Positions 49,721-61,127 of a stretch of 64,000 nucleotides of DNA are shown piece after piece. Location of the stretch: positions 1-64,000 of the forward strand of contig CAWZYM010000408.1 in assembly GCA_963966185.1 (NCBI GenBank). The letters are read 5' to 3'. Source of the DNA: Rhabditoides inermis. Taxonomy: Eukaryota > Nematoda > Chromadorea > Rhabditida > Rhabditidae. The position numbers were made by a program, and so were the translations under genes. Numbering within the stretch: position 1 is the first letter of the stretch; each line of letters begins with the position of its first letter. Below the pieces are notes generated by a model. The model did not search any database, was not told the DNA's origin, and saw nothing but the letters and a program-made list of their open reading frames with translations.

Positions 49721-49959
49721 GAAGTGATTAACGCCCGCACCGGAAATATTGATCTTTGAACTAAACCCAGCACTGCACACTCAGTGCGAGTGACCTCAAG
49801 GAGACCTACGGCAGACTACGCTGTAGCCACGCCACACCCATCCCACTGCCTCGCGCAGTCACTCACAAACAAATTCTCAAGCGTCTCCACACTGTTTTGT
49901 GCTCATTACTTGTAACTTGCTTGCTTATGATAGTTATTTCGCAATATGGAGGGGAATCG

Positions 49960-50120
49960 GAACGGATGTCAACTGAACTGAGTGTAACAACGACTACTGT
50001 AGCAGCAACAACTACTACAGTAACAACAAATACTACAGGAACAAATACTATAATAGCAACAACTAATACTGTAACAGCAACAACCACTATTACGAATACT
50101 ACACTCCTGCAGAAATATCT
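49960..50120 (+). repeat. Degenerate ACT/AAC trinucleotide array
   Basis: Irregular ACA-ACT-ACT units with AACTACTACAGTAAC themes. The same array in complementary orientation is at about 61665-61850. Confidence 0.85.
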
Positions 50121-50360
50121 TCGATCGTTGGTAATCTAAAAGGTACTTGGTACTTTTAAGAACCTCTGAAAACGATATATTGTACTGTCTAATTGTTAGA
50201 TTCCGATTTTCCGATAATCCGTTAGATAAAATAAATGTTGTGCGCAAAATGTTTACAAATGCGTTTGTTTTGATCTTTGGCGCGCGTGTGGCGTGTGCTC
50301 GGTTCTTTCATTTCAGCGTTTCACTCAGGAGAGGGGTATACACGATAGAAAACTATACGA

Positions 50361-50594
50361 GTGACGTATTTTTTTCCAAGGTGCCAATATCCTCTAGTAG
50401 ATGAGGATTTCATACAGGTGAAGCGAATTCGAGAAGCGGGAGAATGTAGGTTTTGTATAGTTTCTACAACAAAAACAACTCGAATGCGTCTATGTGATTG
50501 GACAGACGATGATACTTTTGTGAAACTGAGAAATGAACGCACTTGTAGTCTTGAAGTGAAAAGCAGACAGTTTCGCACGTTAATAAAACAATGA
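50361..50594 (+). CDS. Partial gene of the secreted cysteine-module family (member F)
   Basis: Open exon ending in TGA with QYPLVDEDFIQVKRIREAG, ECRFCIV and DTFVKLRNERTCSLEVKS. The last segment aligns with VTFIRLEGKQPCFEV (55511 exon) and TTFIRLNGEQQCLEV (59896 exon): T-F-aliphatic-basic-L, then Cys, then L/F-E-V. The 5' exons and start are not identified. Confidence 0.4.
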   Translation: MTYFFPRCQYPLVDEDFIQVKRIREAGECRFCIVSTTKTTRMRLCDWTDDDTFVKLRNERTCSLEVKSRQFRTLIKQ

Positions 50595-50999
50595 CCAATG
50601 CAGCAGAGCAAGAAAAAAGTAGTTAAATAGTGTGCGTATGTAGGACTCGAAATGGAGACAAAACAGATGAACTGGTCTTCTTTTTCTTGGCATGAACTTT
50701 GTATCGGTTTTTCCCTCGCATAACAACACTTATTCTACATACTGTTTTGCTACTTACTGTATGGAATCGGAATCGTGAACGTGATTCATGAATACGGAAA
50801 CGGTTCAAAACTCGAGGACATCTTACAGAAGCACATTCGCGCCGTCACATTCGCCGTTTTTCACCCATCCGATACACTGGACACGTGTGAGTGGGTTACC
50901 ACGGAATGCCTCGTTACGAACTGCCAGACAAACAACCTGACACTCGAGCAACACACACAACACCAACACAGTCAGTCGAGTACTGCATCTTCTCCTGGC

Positions 51000-53900
51000 A
51001 TGCGCTCCTGTCTACTTCTAATCGCGGCTGCGGTCTATGCGGTGAGTGCAAATGCAGTCACTTAATTAATTAATTTATACGGTTGCATAATAACACGTGA
51101 AAAAGAAAAAGTATGATACAACAAAACAAAGTTAAATGGGGAGCCACCGTTTGAAAGCAGCAGGGGAAGCCGCCCCCAGGGGAGCGGCAGACGGGGTCGT
51201 TGAGGTAAGACATCTACTATGATACAGCGAAACAAGAGAGAAAGATTTACAGACTCGCACGTTCCAAACGCGCTCTCTGATTGATAGCCTAAATCTGGGA
51301 AGAACGAGCTTGGGAGCACCGAACCTATCAGTCATAAATAGGAAGAAACTAGATGCGTCAACCTCCACGAAGTCATTAAGTACCTTGTAGAGCATCACGA
51401 TGGCCTTGATGTGGCGGCGCTTCTCGAGTGACTGTAACTGGAAAACCCCGTTGCGTTGTTCTGGAGACGCATCGAATCCGAGTGACGTTGTGCGCGCGAA
51501 GACGACCCGTGTGTAGTAGTTCTGCACGCGCTCGAGTAGTACGATAGACGTCTTGTCCGATGGATTGAACACACACGTGCCGTACTCCAAGAGTGGTCTC
51601 ACGTAGGTGGTGTAAATGTTGATGAGCATCTGCCTGTCAGAGGAGACGATCGAGCGAAGAATGGTGTACGCCCTGTTGTACGCCTTCGAGTAAATGATGC
51701 GACAGTGCTTGGTGAAGTGTAGATCTGAGGTTATGGTGAACCCAAGATCTACAATTTCGTCGACTCCAATGATGGCAGTTGAGTCTACTGAGTAGATGTG
51801 GCGTGGATTCTTCTTTCCAATGTACAGCGCCTTGGTCTTGTGTGCGGCTAGAGGCAGTTGCCAGAGTTTGGACCACTGATTGACGATGTCAATGGCGTTT
51901 TGGAGTGGCTGACGGCTATCGTGTTTACCAAACGGACGGTAGAACTTCAGGTCGTCTGCGTAGGCACGGCAGGTGACGTGCTCACGAAGTTGAGGTATGA
52001 GATCGGCGGTGAAGACATTAAAGAGGACGGGACCGAGAACCGTCCCCTGTGGCACTCCTGATAGAATGTCTCTGGACGGTGAGAACGCAGAGTTGACTCG
52101 TACTTGGAAAGTGCGGCCATCGAGGTAGTTACGAATCCAATTGACGACGGGTGTGCTAAACCCGTATGAGTTGAGTTTTAGCACAAGCTTGTTGTGGCAG
52201 ACTCTGTCGAATGCCTTGGCGAAGTCAAAGTAGATCACGTCGACGTCCTTCTTCTCGTCGACGGCGGTGTCCAGTCGTCGAGACATTGCAAAAGCTGCAG
52301 CTCAGTTGACTTGCGGGCAACGAAGCCAAACTGCTCGGCGGGCACGATGTTGCGGTCGGCGATGTGTTGCAGCATCGACTGCTTCAGAAGCCGCTCGAAG
52401 ACACGGCAAGGAAAGCAGGTGCTCGAGATGGGGCGGTATTTGAGTGGATCGGTGGCGCCCTTCTCCTTCGGAATGAGAGTGATGAAGGAGGTCTTCCAGA
52501 GGGATGGAACGACTCCTGTCGATATGCTCGAATTGAAGATCTGTGAGAGCGGATCGGCGACAGAGATGGCGACTCGCTTTAGGAAAAGCATGAAGATGCG
52601 GTCTGGAGTGAGAGCATAGGAAGTGGTCCAGTGCTCGATCAAATCACAGACGATGTGTGGTGCGAAGTACGGCATACACGTCGACTTATCCTGGTGGGGT
52701 ACGGTAGGCGTAAGGTTGTCGTCGGCAGTGAACACAGAAGAGAAGGCCGCCGAGAGGAGAGCGGCCTTGGCATCATCCTTGACGACAGAATGACCAGCAC
52801 TGTCGCGTAGTATGAAGTTGGACGAGCGAGTGGATAGGCGACTGTTGACGTATCTGTAGAAGCGATTTTTGTCATTGCTTCGAGCGATAGCGCGCTCAAC
52901 AGAACGAGTGTACTTGGCAATGAGGCGCTTGCACTTGACGTCGCAATCGTTGAGTTTCTGCTTGCGGGTGTCGGAAGGGAACGACAGCCATTCCTGGAAG
53001 AGCTGCTCCCGGTGAGCGGTGATACTAGCCAGGTATTCCGGTACTCGTATCCCATTTGGAAAGGATCTCTTCATGGGAACGAACCGATCGATGGCTTGGT
53101 GGATGATGTCGGTGAAGGTGACGTACATCTCGTCGGCTGACGACGAGGCGCGAAAAAGGTTCGTCCATGGCACGTCCACTAGAGCAGAGATGATGCGGTC
53201 GTAGTCGGCAGACTCGTAGTCTCTCCTCCAGGTGACAGAGAGGGCGACGCGTGGAATGGCAGTGACGATGGATATTCCAAAGTGGTCCGAAGTGCCGAGA
53301 GGGGCAGTGATGGACCAGGATGTGACGCAGCCACTGCTGTACACCAGATCGAGCGTGTTGCCGTGTCGGTGGGTCGGCTGGTCGATGTGCTGCACGAGGT
53401 CGAACTGTGTGAGAATGTCGACGAACGGCTGGCTCATCGGTGTGGTGGATATGGGATGCGGCCACGTGAGGTCGGGCAGGTTCACGTCTCCAACGACAAT
53501 GATGTGCGCGTCTGTGTCAAGGTGATCTCCAATGATGGAAACGAGGTCGGCAGTGTGGGCGGCGCTGCAGTTGGGTGCACGGTAGATCGCACAGAGTCGG
53601 ATAGAGGAGCCACAGAAGCTGGTGTCAACTATGAGCAGCTCGAACGCAGTGGGCTCCGAGTGGGAGATGATGACAGAGGAGATGAGGGGGGCCTTGGTGA
53701 GGATGGCGACCCCTCCTCCTTTCCTTCGAGGGCGGTCGCAGCGGGTTATCGCGTAGTGTGGCAGGTCGGCGGTGATGGCAGAGTCTTCGTGCTTCGTCTT
53801 CAGCCAGGTTTCTGAGAGGACAGCTATGTCGGGAGAGGCGGCGCGGAGCGTGTTAGTGAGGTGGTCAATCTTGTTTACCAGGGAGAAACAGTTAAAGTAT

Positions 53901-55685
53901 AGAACTGAGATAGGCATAGTGGACCGTGCTTCTGTAGGCGAGTCGTCTAGTTTGACGACTGACCGGTGGGGTGCCAGCTGTCGTCGCTCCAGACAGGGGC
54001 GTGGTTGTGACGGTTTCCATGCTGCTTCTCCCTCTGGTGAGAAGGTCCTTGCGTGACGGAGGGGACGATCTTGCCGTCCTTGATCGTCACCCTCTCTCCC
54101 TTTCGACGGCGCTCGTCGCGCTCTCGGCGGAGGTTGTAGGCGGCGGTGCGTTCCTCGCGGGTCTGCGACGGCCGGATGAAGACGGGCTCGTCGAAGTTGC
54201 GCAGCCAGGTGGAGCGCCTGACTGCCAGCTGGGCAGAGTGGCTGTCGGCAAACACCACCTTGACAAGGCGGGTGCGGTCGCGCAGCTCTCCGAGACGGTA
54301 GATGGCGACGGGGATTGACTCGATGTCCAGGAAGTCGAGCAGAGTGTACACCTGGTCGCGGAGGGCGTTGGCTCTGTGCATGGCGGACATGTTGTACTGC
54401 TCGGGGATGCCGGCCACGACGATCGAACGGCGACGCTCCTTCTCCTCAATCAGCTCCTTGATGTGGGCGGTCGGGTCGGCTGTCAGCTGCTTGGAGACAG
54501 CAGCGAGGCGGCAAGACAGATCAGAGAACATGCGAGAGAGATCATCTATCTGCGCTCTGTGAGCACTGACCTGGGCAGACAAAGAGGAGAGATCAATACC
54601 ATGCGAGGGGACAATGACACTGGGGGAGAGAGAGGAACCCATCTGGCACGTAGGGGGAGTGGGGGAGGCGGCGGGAGTGGGGATCTCCTCGACCAACTCG
54701 ATGTCCTCGCACTCCTCGTACTCGCTGGCGGTCGATTCCATCCTGTCGCGCTTGTTCTCCGGAGGCACGAACGAGGGCGACTCTGGAAGATTTCCGGCAG
54801 ACAGAGTCCTCTTAGGGCGGTTATGCACCATTCTCAGGGGGTTTTGATGATAACTGAGTCCCCCCTAATTCTAGACCTCCGTCCAGGCTATACTACCAGA
54901 CGTACCGGCTCCTGGTGGCAAGATGGGAAAAGATTTTCGACCGTGCCACCGCGGTCGCAGCGTGATTCTCCTCGGTCGGCCGGCCAGCCAGGTCACAGAA
55001 AATAGGGCGAAATTCACGTGCCACTAGGGGCCGAGAGAGAGGAATGAAACATTTTGCACCGGCAGAGACCGAACCTTAGTCACCACTTTTACCGAATTAA
55101 CTCACTATCCACTAGACCGCCGAACCGAACCGACTTCGGAAGCTGTTCCAAAGGGTTTTCATAGGATAGCGAGGCTTTTCGAAGTGACTGGAAGTCATTT
55201 TTAGAGTGTTTCGAAAAGACTTACCGCAATTTGTGTATTTTTTTTTCTATTTGCTCACCAACATTCAGTGATTGTCACTCATCGCTTCTGTGTACACCTT
55301 TCGAAGAACACTGAGTGAGCTCGTATTTCTGATACTGCCAGCCATTTTGAGACTCACTCACGCAGACTTTTGAATACGGCAGCCATTCACTTATCACTCT
55401 TGTTATTTTGATGTCAAACATGACGTTATAAAGTGAAATAGGAAATGACAAATATGATTGTTGAAAGCAGGTGTATCAGTATTTTTAACACAAAAAAAAC
55501 ACTTTTTCAGAAAGCCTATCAAGTCACGTTCATTCGCCTCGAAGGAAAACAGCCCTGCTTCGAAGTTAGTCATTGCTTCACCTTCACGTTGTTGATGCAA
55601 ACTTCAGGTTTTCCATCAAAACAAACCGGCAAACATTATCGCCAGAGAAACATGTGCGAAGGGTTGTGTGGGTGAGAGAGAGAGC

Positions 55686-55723
<38 letters not shown>

Positions 55724-56498
55724 TTCAGATTGGACATACAGTGACAAAATCTGCATTGGAATCATCAGTGACGGAAGCCGTTGTCAGTTTCTGGGACCCC
55801 AGTGAGTGGGTGTATCATTGAAAATCAGTTGATAGAGAAATGTTCTGCGAAGTGGAAATGGATGAGAACATAACAGAAAAATTTTTTTTTCGTAGATGTT
55901 TTTGTTGTTGTATGTATATGTTTTCATAATGACTTGTAGTTTAATTCTTCAATAAGCACTGTGGGGTAGATCAGAGGAAGACGGAGAGTCAGCTCGCGGC
56001 AATAGCGCACAAAACAAGAGAGTGGTTAGAGCACAGTATCCCGAGGCCCGAGCTGCGCGCGAGGTACATAGGATGACTATCGCTTTGGCTGGACACATTC
56101 AACTTTAAAAAAGCGTAAAGCGTACAGTGAAGTTCGTTACGAACACTCACTGCATTATTCGCGAGGTCGTGAAGAGAGTATGCACAAATCGAAAAATTTG
56201 GCCATTAGTACTGCTATAGTACCTTCCTCGTTGCATAGTACAACGCTAGCATGTTTACTCTATTCGTACCATGTCTCTAAACATGTCTCTATTTGTACCA
56301 TGTCTCTAAACTCGGAACATGTCTCAATTCGTTTCTAGACCAAACGTGACGGCGACGTGTGCTGATCAGTGGATCCGCATTCGATTGCCCGACAACGCCG
56401 ACTGCCCGGGAGAAGAGGAGGCCATCGAACAAGTGAAGACGAGAGTCGACGGGTACAAAGCCATGTCCAGACTGTCGAAACCCGTACTGCCGAACTGA
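51000..56498 (+). CDS. Secreted cysteine-module protein, member D
   Basis: Exon 1 (51000-51041) encodes a signal peptide, MRSCLLLIAAAVYA, and ends at GTGAGT. Exon 2 starts at 55511 (after TTTTTCAG) with KAYQVTFIRLEGKQPCFEV and runs to about 55667 (MCEGL). Exon 3 (55729-55801) encodes WTYSDKICIGIISDGSRCQF. Exon 4 (56339-56498) encodes TATCADQWIRIRLPDNADCP, then GEEEAIEQVKTRV, and ends in TGA. Phases fit; the exon-2 donor is the least certain. Intron 1 contains a full LINE. Product about 140 aa and probably extracellular with paired cysteines. I do not recognise the family; the same modules recur in members E and F. Confidence 0.6.
51132..53917 (-). CDS. LINE 3 ORF2: endonuclease-reverse transcriptase, one frameshift
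   Basis: 53917-52235 encodes the endonuclease (LYFNCFSLVNKIDHL, VLSETWLKTKHED, RRKGGGVAIL, IVVGDVNLPDLTWP, GTSDHFGISI) and RT fingers (FITLIPKEKG, KYRPISSTCF, GFVARKSTELQLL). A single-base indel near 52260 shifts the frame; 52286-51132 continues with VIYFDFAKAFDRVCHN, GVPQGTVLGPVLFNVF, CRAYADDLKFYRPF and ALYIGKKNP. Apart from the indel all catalytic motifs are present. Confidence 0.9.
53947..54831 (-). CDS. LINE 3 ORF1 (coiled coil plus RNA-binding)
   Basis: 294 codons: acidic N terminus (EYEECEDIELVEE), heptads around SSLSAQVSAHRAQIDDLSRM, then RRSIVVAGIPEQYN, VKVVFADSHSAQLAVRRSTW and basic RRERDERRRKGERVTIKDGK. This coiled coil, RRM-like and basic-tail order is usual for LINE ORF1 proteins that bind the element's RNA. 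Confidence 0.8.
   Translation of the reverse strand: MVHNRPKRTLSAGNLPESPSFVPPENKRDRMESTASEYEECEDIELVEEIPTPAASPTPPTCQMGSSLSPSVIVPSHGIDLSSLSAQVSAHRAQIDDLSRMFSDLSCRLAAVSKQLTADPTAHIKELIEEKERRRSIVVAGIPEQYNMSAMHRANALRDQVYTLLDFLDIESIPVAIYRLGELRDRTRLVKVVFADSHSAQLAVRRSTWLRNFDEPVFIRPSQTREERTAAYNLRRERDERRRKGERVTIKDGKIVPSVTQGPSHQREKQHGNRHNHAPVWSDDSWHPTGQSSN
55062..55128 (-). other. tRNA-derived segment
   Basis: On minus: A-box-like TGGTCTAGTGG and a B-box-like GGTTCGGTCTC at tRNA spacing; stems are poor. Confidence 0.4.
55681..55720. repeat. (GA)n microsatellite
   Basis: GA run ending eight bases before exon 3 of member D. Confidence 0.95.
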
Positions 56499-57680
56499 AG
56501 CGAATAAATCGTCTTTGTTGGGATACTGAATTTTGTAGCGGAAACCAGAAAGACACGGAAAGCTTACTTTGATACAACACGATCTCAGTCACAGCAACAC
56601 AGCCCTCAATAAATCAATACAACCACGTCATCAATACATCACAAGAACATCAGAACAGCATCACTCACACACACAACCTTCTTTCACTACCACAACAACA
56701 ACACGGGAAGAACTATCCTGGAAAACACGTGGGCGGCTACCATATTCTCCAATATCGTTGGGTCATACTTTTACTAAAATATGGTCAATGGGGCGCGGTT
56801 TGGCCAAACGCAACGTATGTAGTGCCATAGTACTTCCTCAATACTAAAGTACTAAGGAAACTCACGAGCACTACTTTGGAACTACTGATAACTCGCCCTT
56901 CGTTAGTACTGCCATAGTAGTAGCGTTATTAGTACTACATACTATAGTACTGCCGGTTTTTAAAGAACCCATGATATTGCAACGAAAACAATCATAGGCA
57001 GCGATTTTTTTCTTCAGATCAGCTTGTCTGGCCTAAATGTTTTTAACTTGTATTTACTATGTTTTGTTGCGGTTTTTTGTCGTTTTGTTCATAATAATTG
57101 TTGATTACACATCAGACATCACAGTTCTCCTATTCGCGTTCGGTCAGTATGCACATGCATGTTACTTGTTTATGTGTGTTACAATACTTCTCTTTTCCAG
57201 AAGTTTCAGTTTCGTGATGTGTGTTACAAACAACAATATCAGTGGCGAGTGAGAAGGACCACTCCGCCTGTCGACATTGAAATGTGGGTAGTATACGAAT
57301 GAGCATTATACTACATTGTGAATCGGCATTTTTGTGTTAGCTTACTTCAATTACATGTTGCGTCGTTAAACGTACGCATCTGAGGTTCATCGGATCGGAA
57401 AAAGGGAGGGGCTCGGAGGTACACTGCAACGCGCGCGCCCGACAGAAGAATGTTGATACAAGAATATGCAATTGCCTCTTTCTACAATAAATATGTAATT
57501 TGATATGCGTTCTTTTGTTTAGTGAATGTATGCAAATGCAACATCAAATGAGTGTACGTATAAAACGTTCAGAATAACAGATTGAGCTCATGTCAATTAT
57601 CGAACATGATGACTATGGCAGGGCTAGCGTTGTACTATGCAACGAGGAAGGTACTATAGCAGTACTAATGGCCAAATTTT
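56193..57680. repeat. 58-bp perfect inverted repeat enclosing the last exon of member D
   Basis: 56193-56250 is the exact reverse complement of 57623-57680 (core TACTGCTATAGTACCTTCC). The 1.37 kb between holds exon 4 of member D and other CTATAGTACTGCC-like blocks near 56830 and 56905-56960. Either a TIR-bounded element that captured an exon or two insertions in opposite orientation. Confidence 0.85.
56608..56613 (+). promoter_or_regulatory. Candidate polyadenylation signal of member D
   Basis: AATAAA 110 nt after the TGA stop, on the coding strand. Confidence 0.45.
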
Positions 57681-58357
57681 AGGACTGACAAAGGCGGTAC
57701 TATGATAGTACTGAAAAACATAGCTACTATGGCAGTACTTTGACGTGCACGATGTTATGACAATAAAATCTCACAGGGACGATTTGTCATTCAGTTCAGT
57801 GTCTATGTGCAGTCTTTGCTGACAACAGCATGTGGCAGTTGTGGCAGTATGGTACTGTGATGGGTTCGCTGTAGTATCACAAACATCGTGAAACACATTT
57901 CGTGGCGTGATTTGTGTGGTCGTTTTGAAAAAGTTTCATTTTCTATTTTAAAACAAAACGTTTTGTGCGAAGCGCTTCACATTTGCAATGAGTTACATAC
58001 TCGCGTCAAACGACCACGTTACAAACACAGAACTGGAAATGTTTTAAGTATTTGATCACTCGACAAACTGTTCAGTTTTGCCATCAAATCAAAACTACGC
58101 GCTTGTTGAGTGTGAACCATACAAGTCACTCCATCCACAAACATTTTATAACATCTATTCACTCAGATACATTTTTTGCCTCGAAAAAAATACGTTTTTT
58201 GTACCATCGGATATGTGTAATCGAGAGTCATTTACATACAAAATAGCGTTAAAATAGCACATTGTGGGGCATTCGAATAAATTTATCAGCAAAGAAAGAA
58301 AGAGATAGAGAGAGATAGAGAGAGAGAGAGATAGAGAGAGAGATCGAAACGAGGCTG
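56620..58357. other. Spacer between convergent members D and E
   Basis: AT-rich DNA with CTATAGTAC-type blocks and a hydrophobic ORF at 57037-57252 that I do not support as a gene. A GATAGA-type run lies at 58305-58345. Confidence 0.5.
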
Positions 58358-61092
58358 CTACACAGTCTGTCTCTTGAAGTGCTCCATCCGCATGGCGACC
58401 TCTGTCAGTGCCTCCTCTTCGCTCGGACACGGATCAGCCAGAAACAGCAGAATCCACTGGTCCACACACATTCCCGGAGCGAGTCTGCAATCAAACACTG
58501 TCATCTTTCACTGTCGCAATTCCGCTATTGATCTTTTCAACAGGATTGTGTCTATACAACGACAAGATCATTGAACTTGACGTGATGCTAGAGACTTTTG
58601 TTCTTTTTGTTGTGTTTATCAGCCTGGTTCCGACATGTACATACAATGGTACCATGATGGGTTACTTGGAAGCACACACAATCCTACAGTGGGTTATTGG
58701 GGCTCCTTGGCTGGAACAGTGCGGGGCGAGTCCTGGCTGTTTATGGTAGATGGGCGTGAAAGAAGTTCCGGGTGCCTTAGGTCAGTCCCCTTATTAGCTA
58801 GGCCGACGGTTGTATAACTTGAATCTGTTGACAAACAAACTTTCAAACCCACTGACCGAGTGCCGAGGAATTTGCAGTTGCTATCGTCGGAGATGATTCC
58901 AACGCACTCTGTGCCATTCCCGTGCTGCCAATCTTAAAGGTAGTGTACACTCTGAGGTTCGAATGAAATAATAATGAACTTTGTTTGTAAATAGATTCAT
59001 GGTTCACTAAGAATGTCTGTTTCACAGATATTTGTTTCAAAAATTGTGTTTTAAAGTGTTTTGAATGAAATCATCAAAGATTAAATAGTACATTTCGTCC
59101 TAATGATATAAAAATACAGCTTTTAGTGCGTTCTGTTTAATTCATTTTCGTGAGTTAATTTGACGTTTTCTTTTAAGGATTTATCCGGACAATGTTTTTC
59201 TCTGATCTTCAGGATGGGTTCGTTTTCGTTTTCTTCAATAAAAACGAATTTTGAAATTCTGTTAGCGCAGAAAGTTTGGTAAATTTAAAAACAATTTTTC
59301 CACCCTTGTACAATTTCCGAAAAAAAAGGTTCCATTGACGAGAACAACAACGACCCCAACCTGAAGATCAGGCAAGATTACATTGTCCGGATAAATCCTT
59401 TAACTAACAAAATCATAACGTATAACGAGATAATGAAGTTGGTGGTTGCAAAAGGAAGGGTTAACATCTCACACAACGGGCCGATCTGAAATCGAATCTA
59501 AGGTGACAGTAGGCCAAAGGAGATGTGATATTAATTTGTCAGTTATCGAATAGTGTAGTGATACGTTTCCAGAATTAACGCTGAACATTTTTAACGTGAG
59601 AATGTTGTATAATATATTCAGAACTTGCTTCTACGAAAGCACGGACGTTTCACTTGTTTCATTTCATCAGTTCTACATAGTTCCCTCCTACGTAGTTTAC
59701 TAGCTTTTTCTCCTACACAGTTGACTAGTGTTCTTTTGCCAGTCGCCTGCCCAGTCAACTATATAGGAAAACACAATGATGCCTCACTCGAGCAGCCGGC
59801 GGCGCATTGATGTCGGTCGAACTGCTCCTTCTCGTCGTTCGACTGGATCACCTCCAGACACTGCTGCTCGCCGTTCAGACGGATGAATGTCGTGCGCTGC
59901 AACGACATGTCGAGTCTTGAAAACTCCATTCCAGTCCGTCACGTTCTGTGCTGTAATGTCTACCTACCACTATAGCAAAAGGAATTATGAAATGGAAGAG
60001 CATTGGCGGGGAGAGGCGCCTACCAAGAATGAACATGTTCACCCCTTCTTTCTACTTGAAACCGGTGGTCGGCGGGAGCGTTGTGAGTTGTCGTCAAACT
60101 TTCAACTGCTGCTGAGCAAAAGATCCTTAAATCAAAAGGTGCTCAGATTTGATGTTGCCTTCGGTCTCTTCAAAACTTTGCCGAATGCCTTCGGAACACA
60201 TTTAAAGAAGAACTCCGGGGAAAATAGGAATGCCGGTCAATTGTGGCATAATGATACTTAGGAACACGATTCTGGCAATGAAAATTCTGAGAGGCTTCAA
60301 AAAGTTACGTTTTTGAATTATTTATTACGATTCCTTTGTCCAAATAGCCTAATTGGACGAGGGCGGAGCCTCACTCCGCTGCCCACCGCTGCCGTACTCG
60401 CGGTTTCCCGCCAAAATCTGGTTCCGGGCGCGCTAATGTTTTGGGCCTGTGACTCTTTTCCCGAAGTTCTTCTTTAACTGCGGTTCGAGTCGCTGCGAGA
60501 ACACTTTCCAACTGCCTTCTTCGGAACACTGCCGAATCTTGCCGAACACTATCTCTTCTAGCTTTCTATCGTCTAGCTATTCCATCGAAACACCTGGGAA
60601 CCGCACGAAAAATCTGAGAGACTGACTGCGCCGACGGTGCGTTCTGGGCGGAATGCTGGGGTCTGATCATCTCTTGTTTCGCAACTTCCGCTGACTCATA
60701 AATCTCGCTATTTCATCATAACATAACTGTTAGTATTCACGCGTTTTTTTGGCGTGTCAGCTGTGAAATTCGAAATTTTATTCTCATAGTCAACCAACCT
60801 TTGCTCCGGTAGTAGCCGCAGCGGTGTTGATAGCCTAGAAACCAGTGAGTTTGTCAGCTGATTGTAAGACAGTGTGTGAAAGAGTGTTTACGACTCTAAT
60901 GCTCTAATGTAGCGGTGTTTAAAACCAGGAAAAAGTGATTTGAACAGCTAAAGAGAAGTGCTGTAATGTCTACCTACCACAATGGCAAAAGGAATTATGA
61001 AATAGAAGAGCATTGGCGGGGAGAGGTGCCTACCAAGACTGAACATGTTTACCCCTTCTCTCTGCTTGAAACCAGCTGCCATGGTGACTCTA

Positions 61093-61127
<35 letters not shown>

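Larger units (their letters stand above)
45464..49942 (+). mobile_element. Penelope-like element with N-terminal GIY-YIG and tandem partial copy
   Basis: A 605-bp partial copy (45464-46068) of the 3' end precedes the full unit, whose own 3' end is 49338-49942. The offset is a constant 3874 with no indel; one substitution was noticed (about 45674 vs 49548). Tandem placement of a truncated copy upstream of a complete one is the pseudo-LTR arrangement of Penelope-like elements. Coding order is GIY-YIG nuclease, linker, reverse transcriptase. Confidence 0.9.
51063..54960 (-). mobile_element. LINE 3: full-length CR1/L2-like retrotransposon
   Basis: ORF1 and ORF2 are both present on minus. The 3' end is a short TAATTAATTAA tail at 51063-51080, next to exon 1 of member D. 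The 5' end is placed only roughly, upstream of ORF1. One frameshift interrupts ORF2. Confidence 0.9.

Noticed and set aside
57037..57252. Small hydrophobic membrane protein ORF
   Set aside because: AT-rich, no splice or promoter support, and inside a repeat-rich spacer; hydrophobicity follows from T-rich codons.
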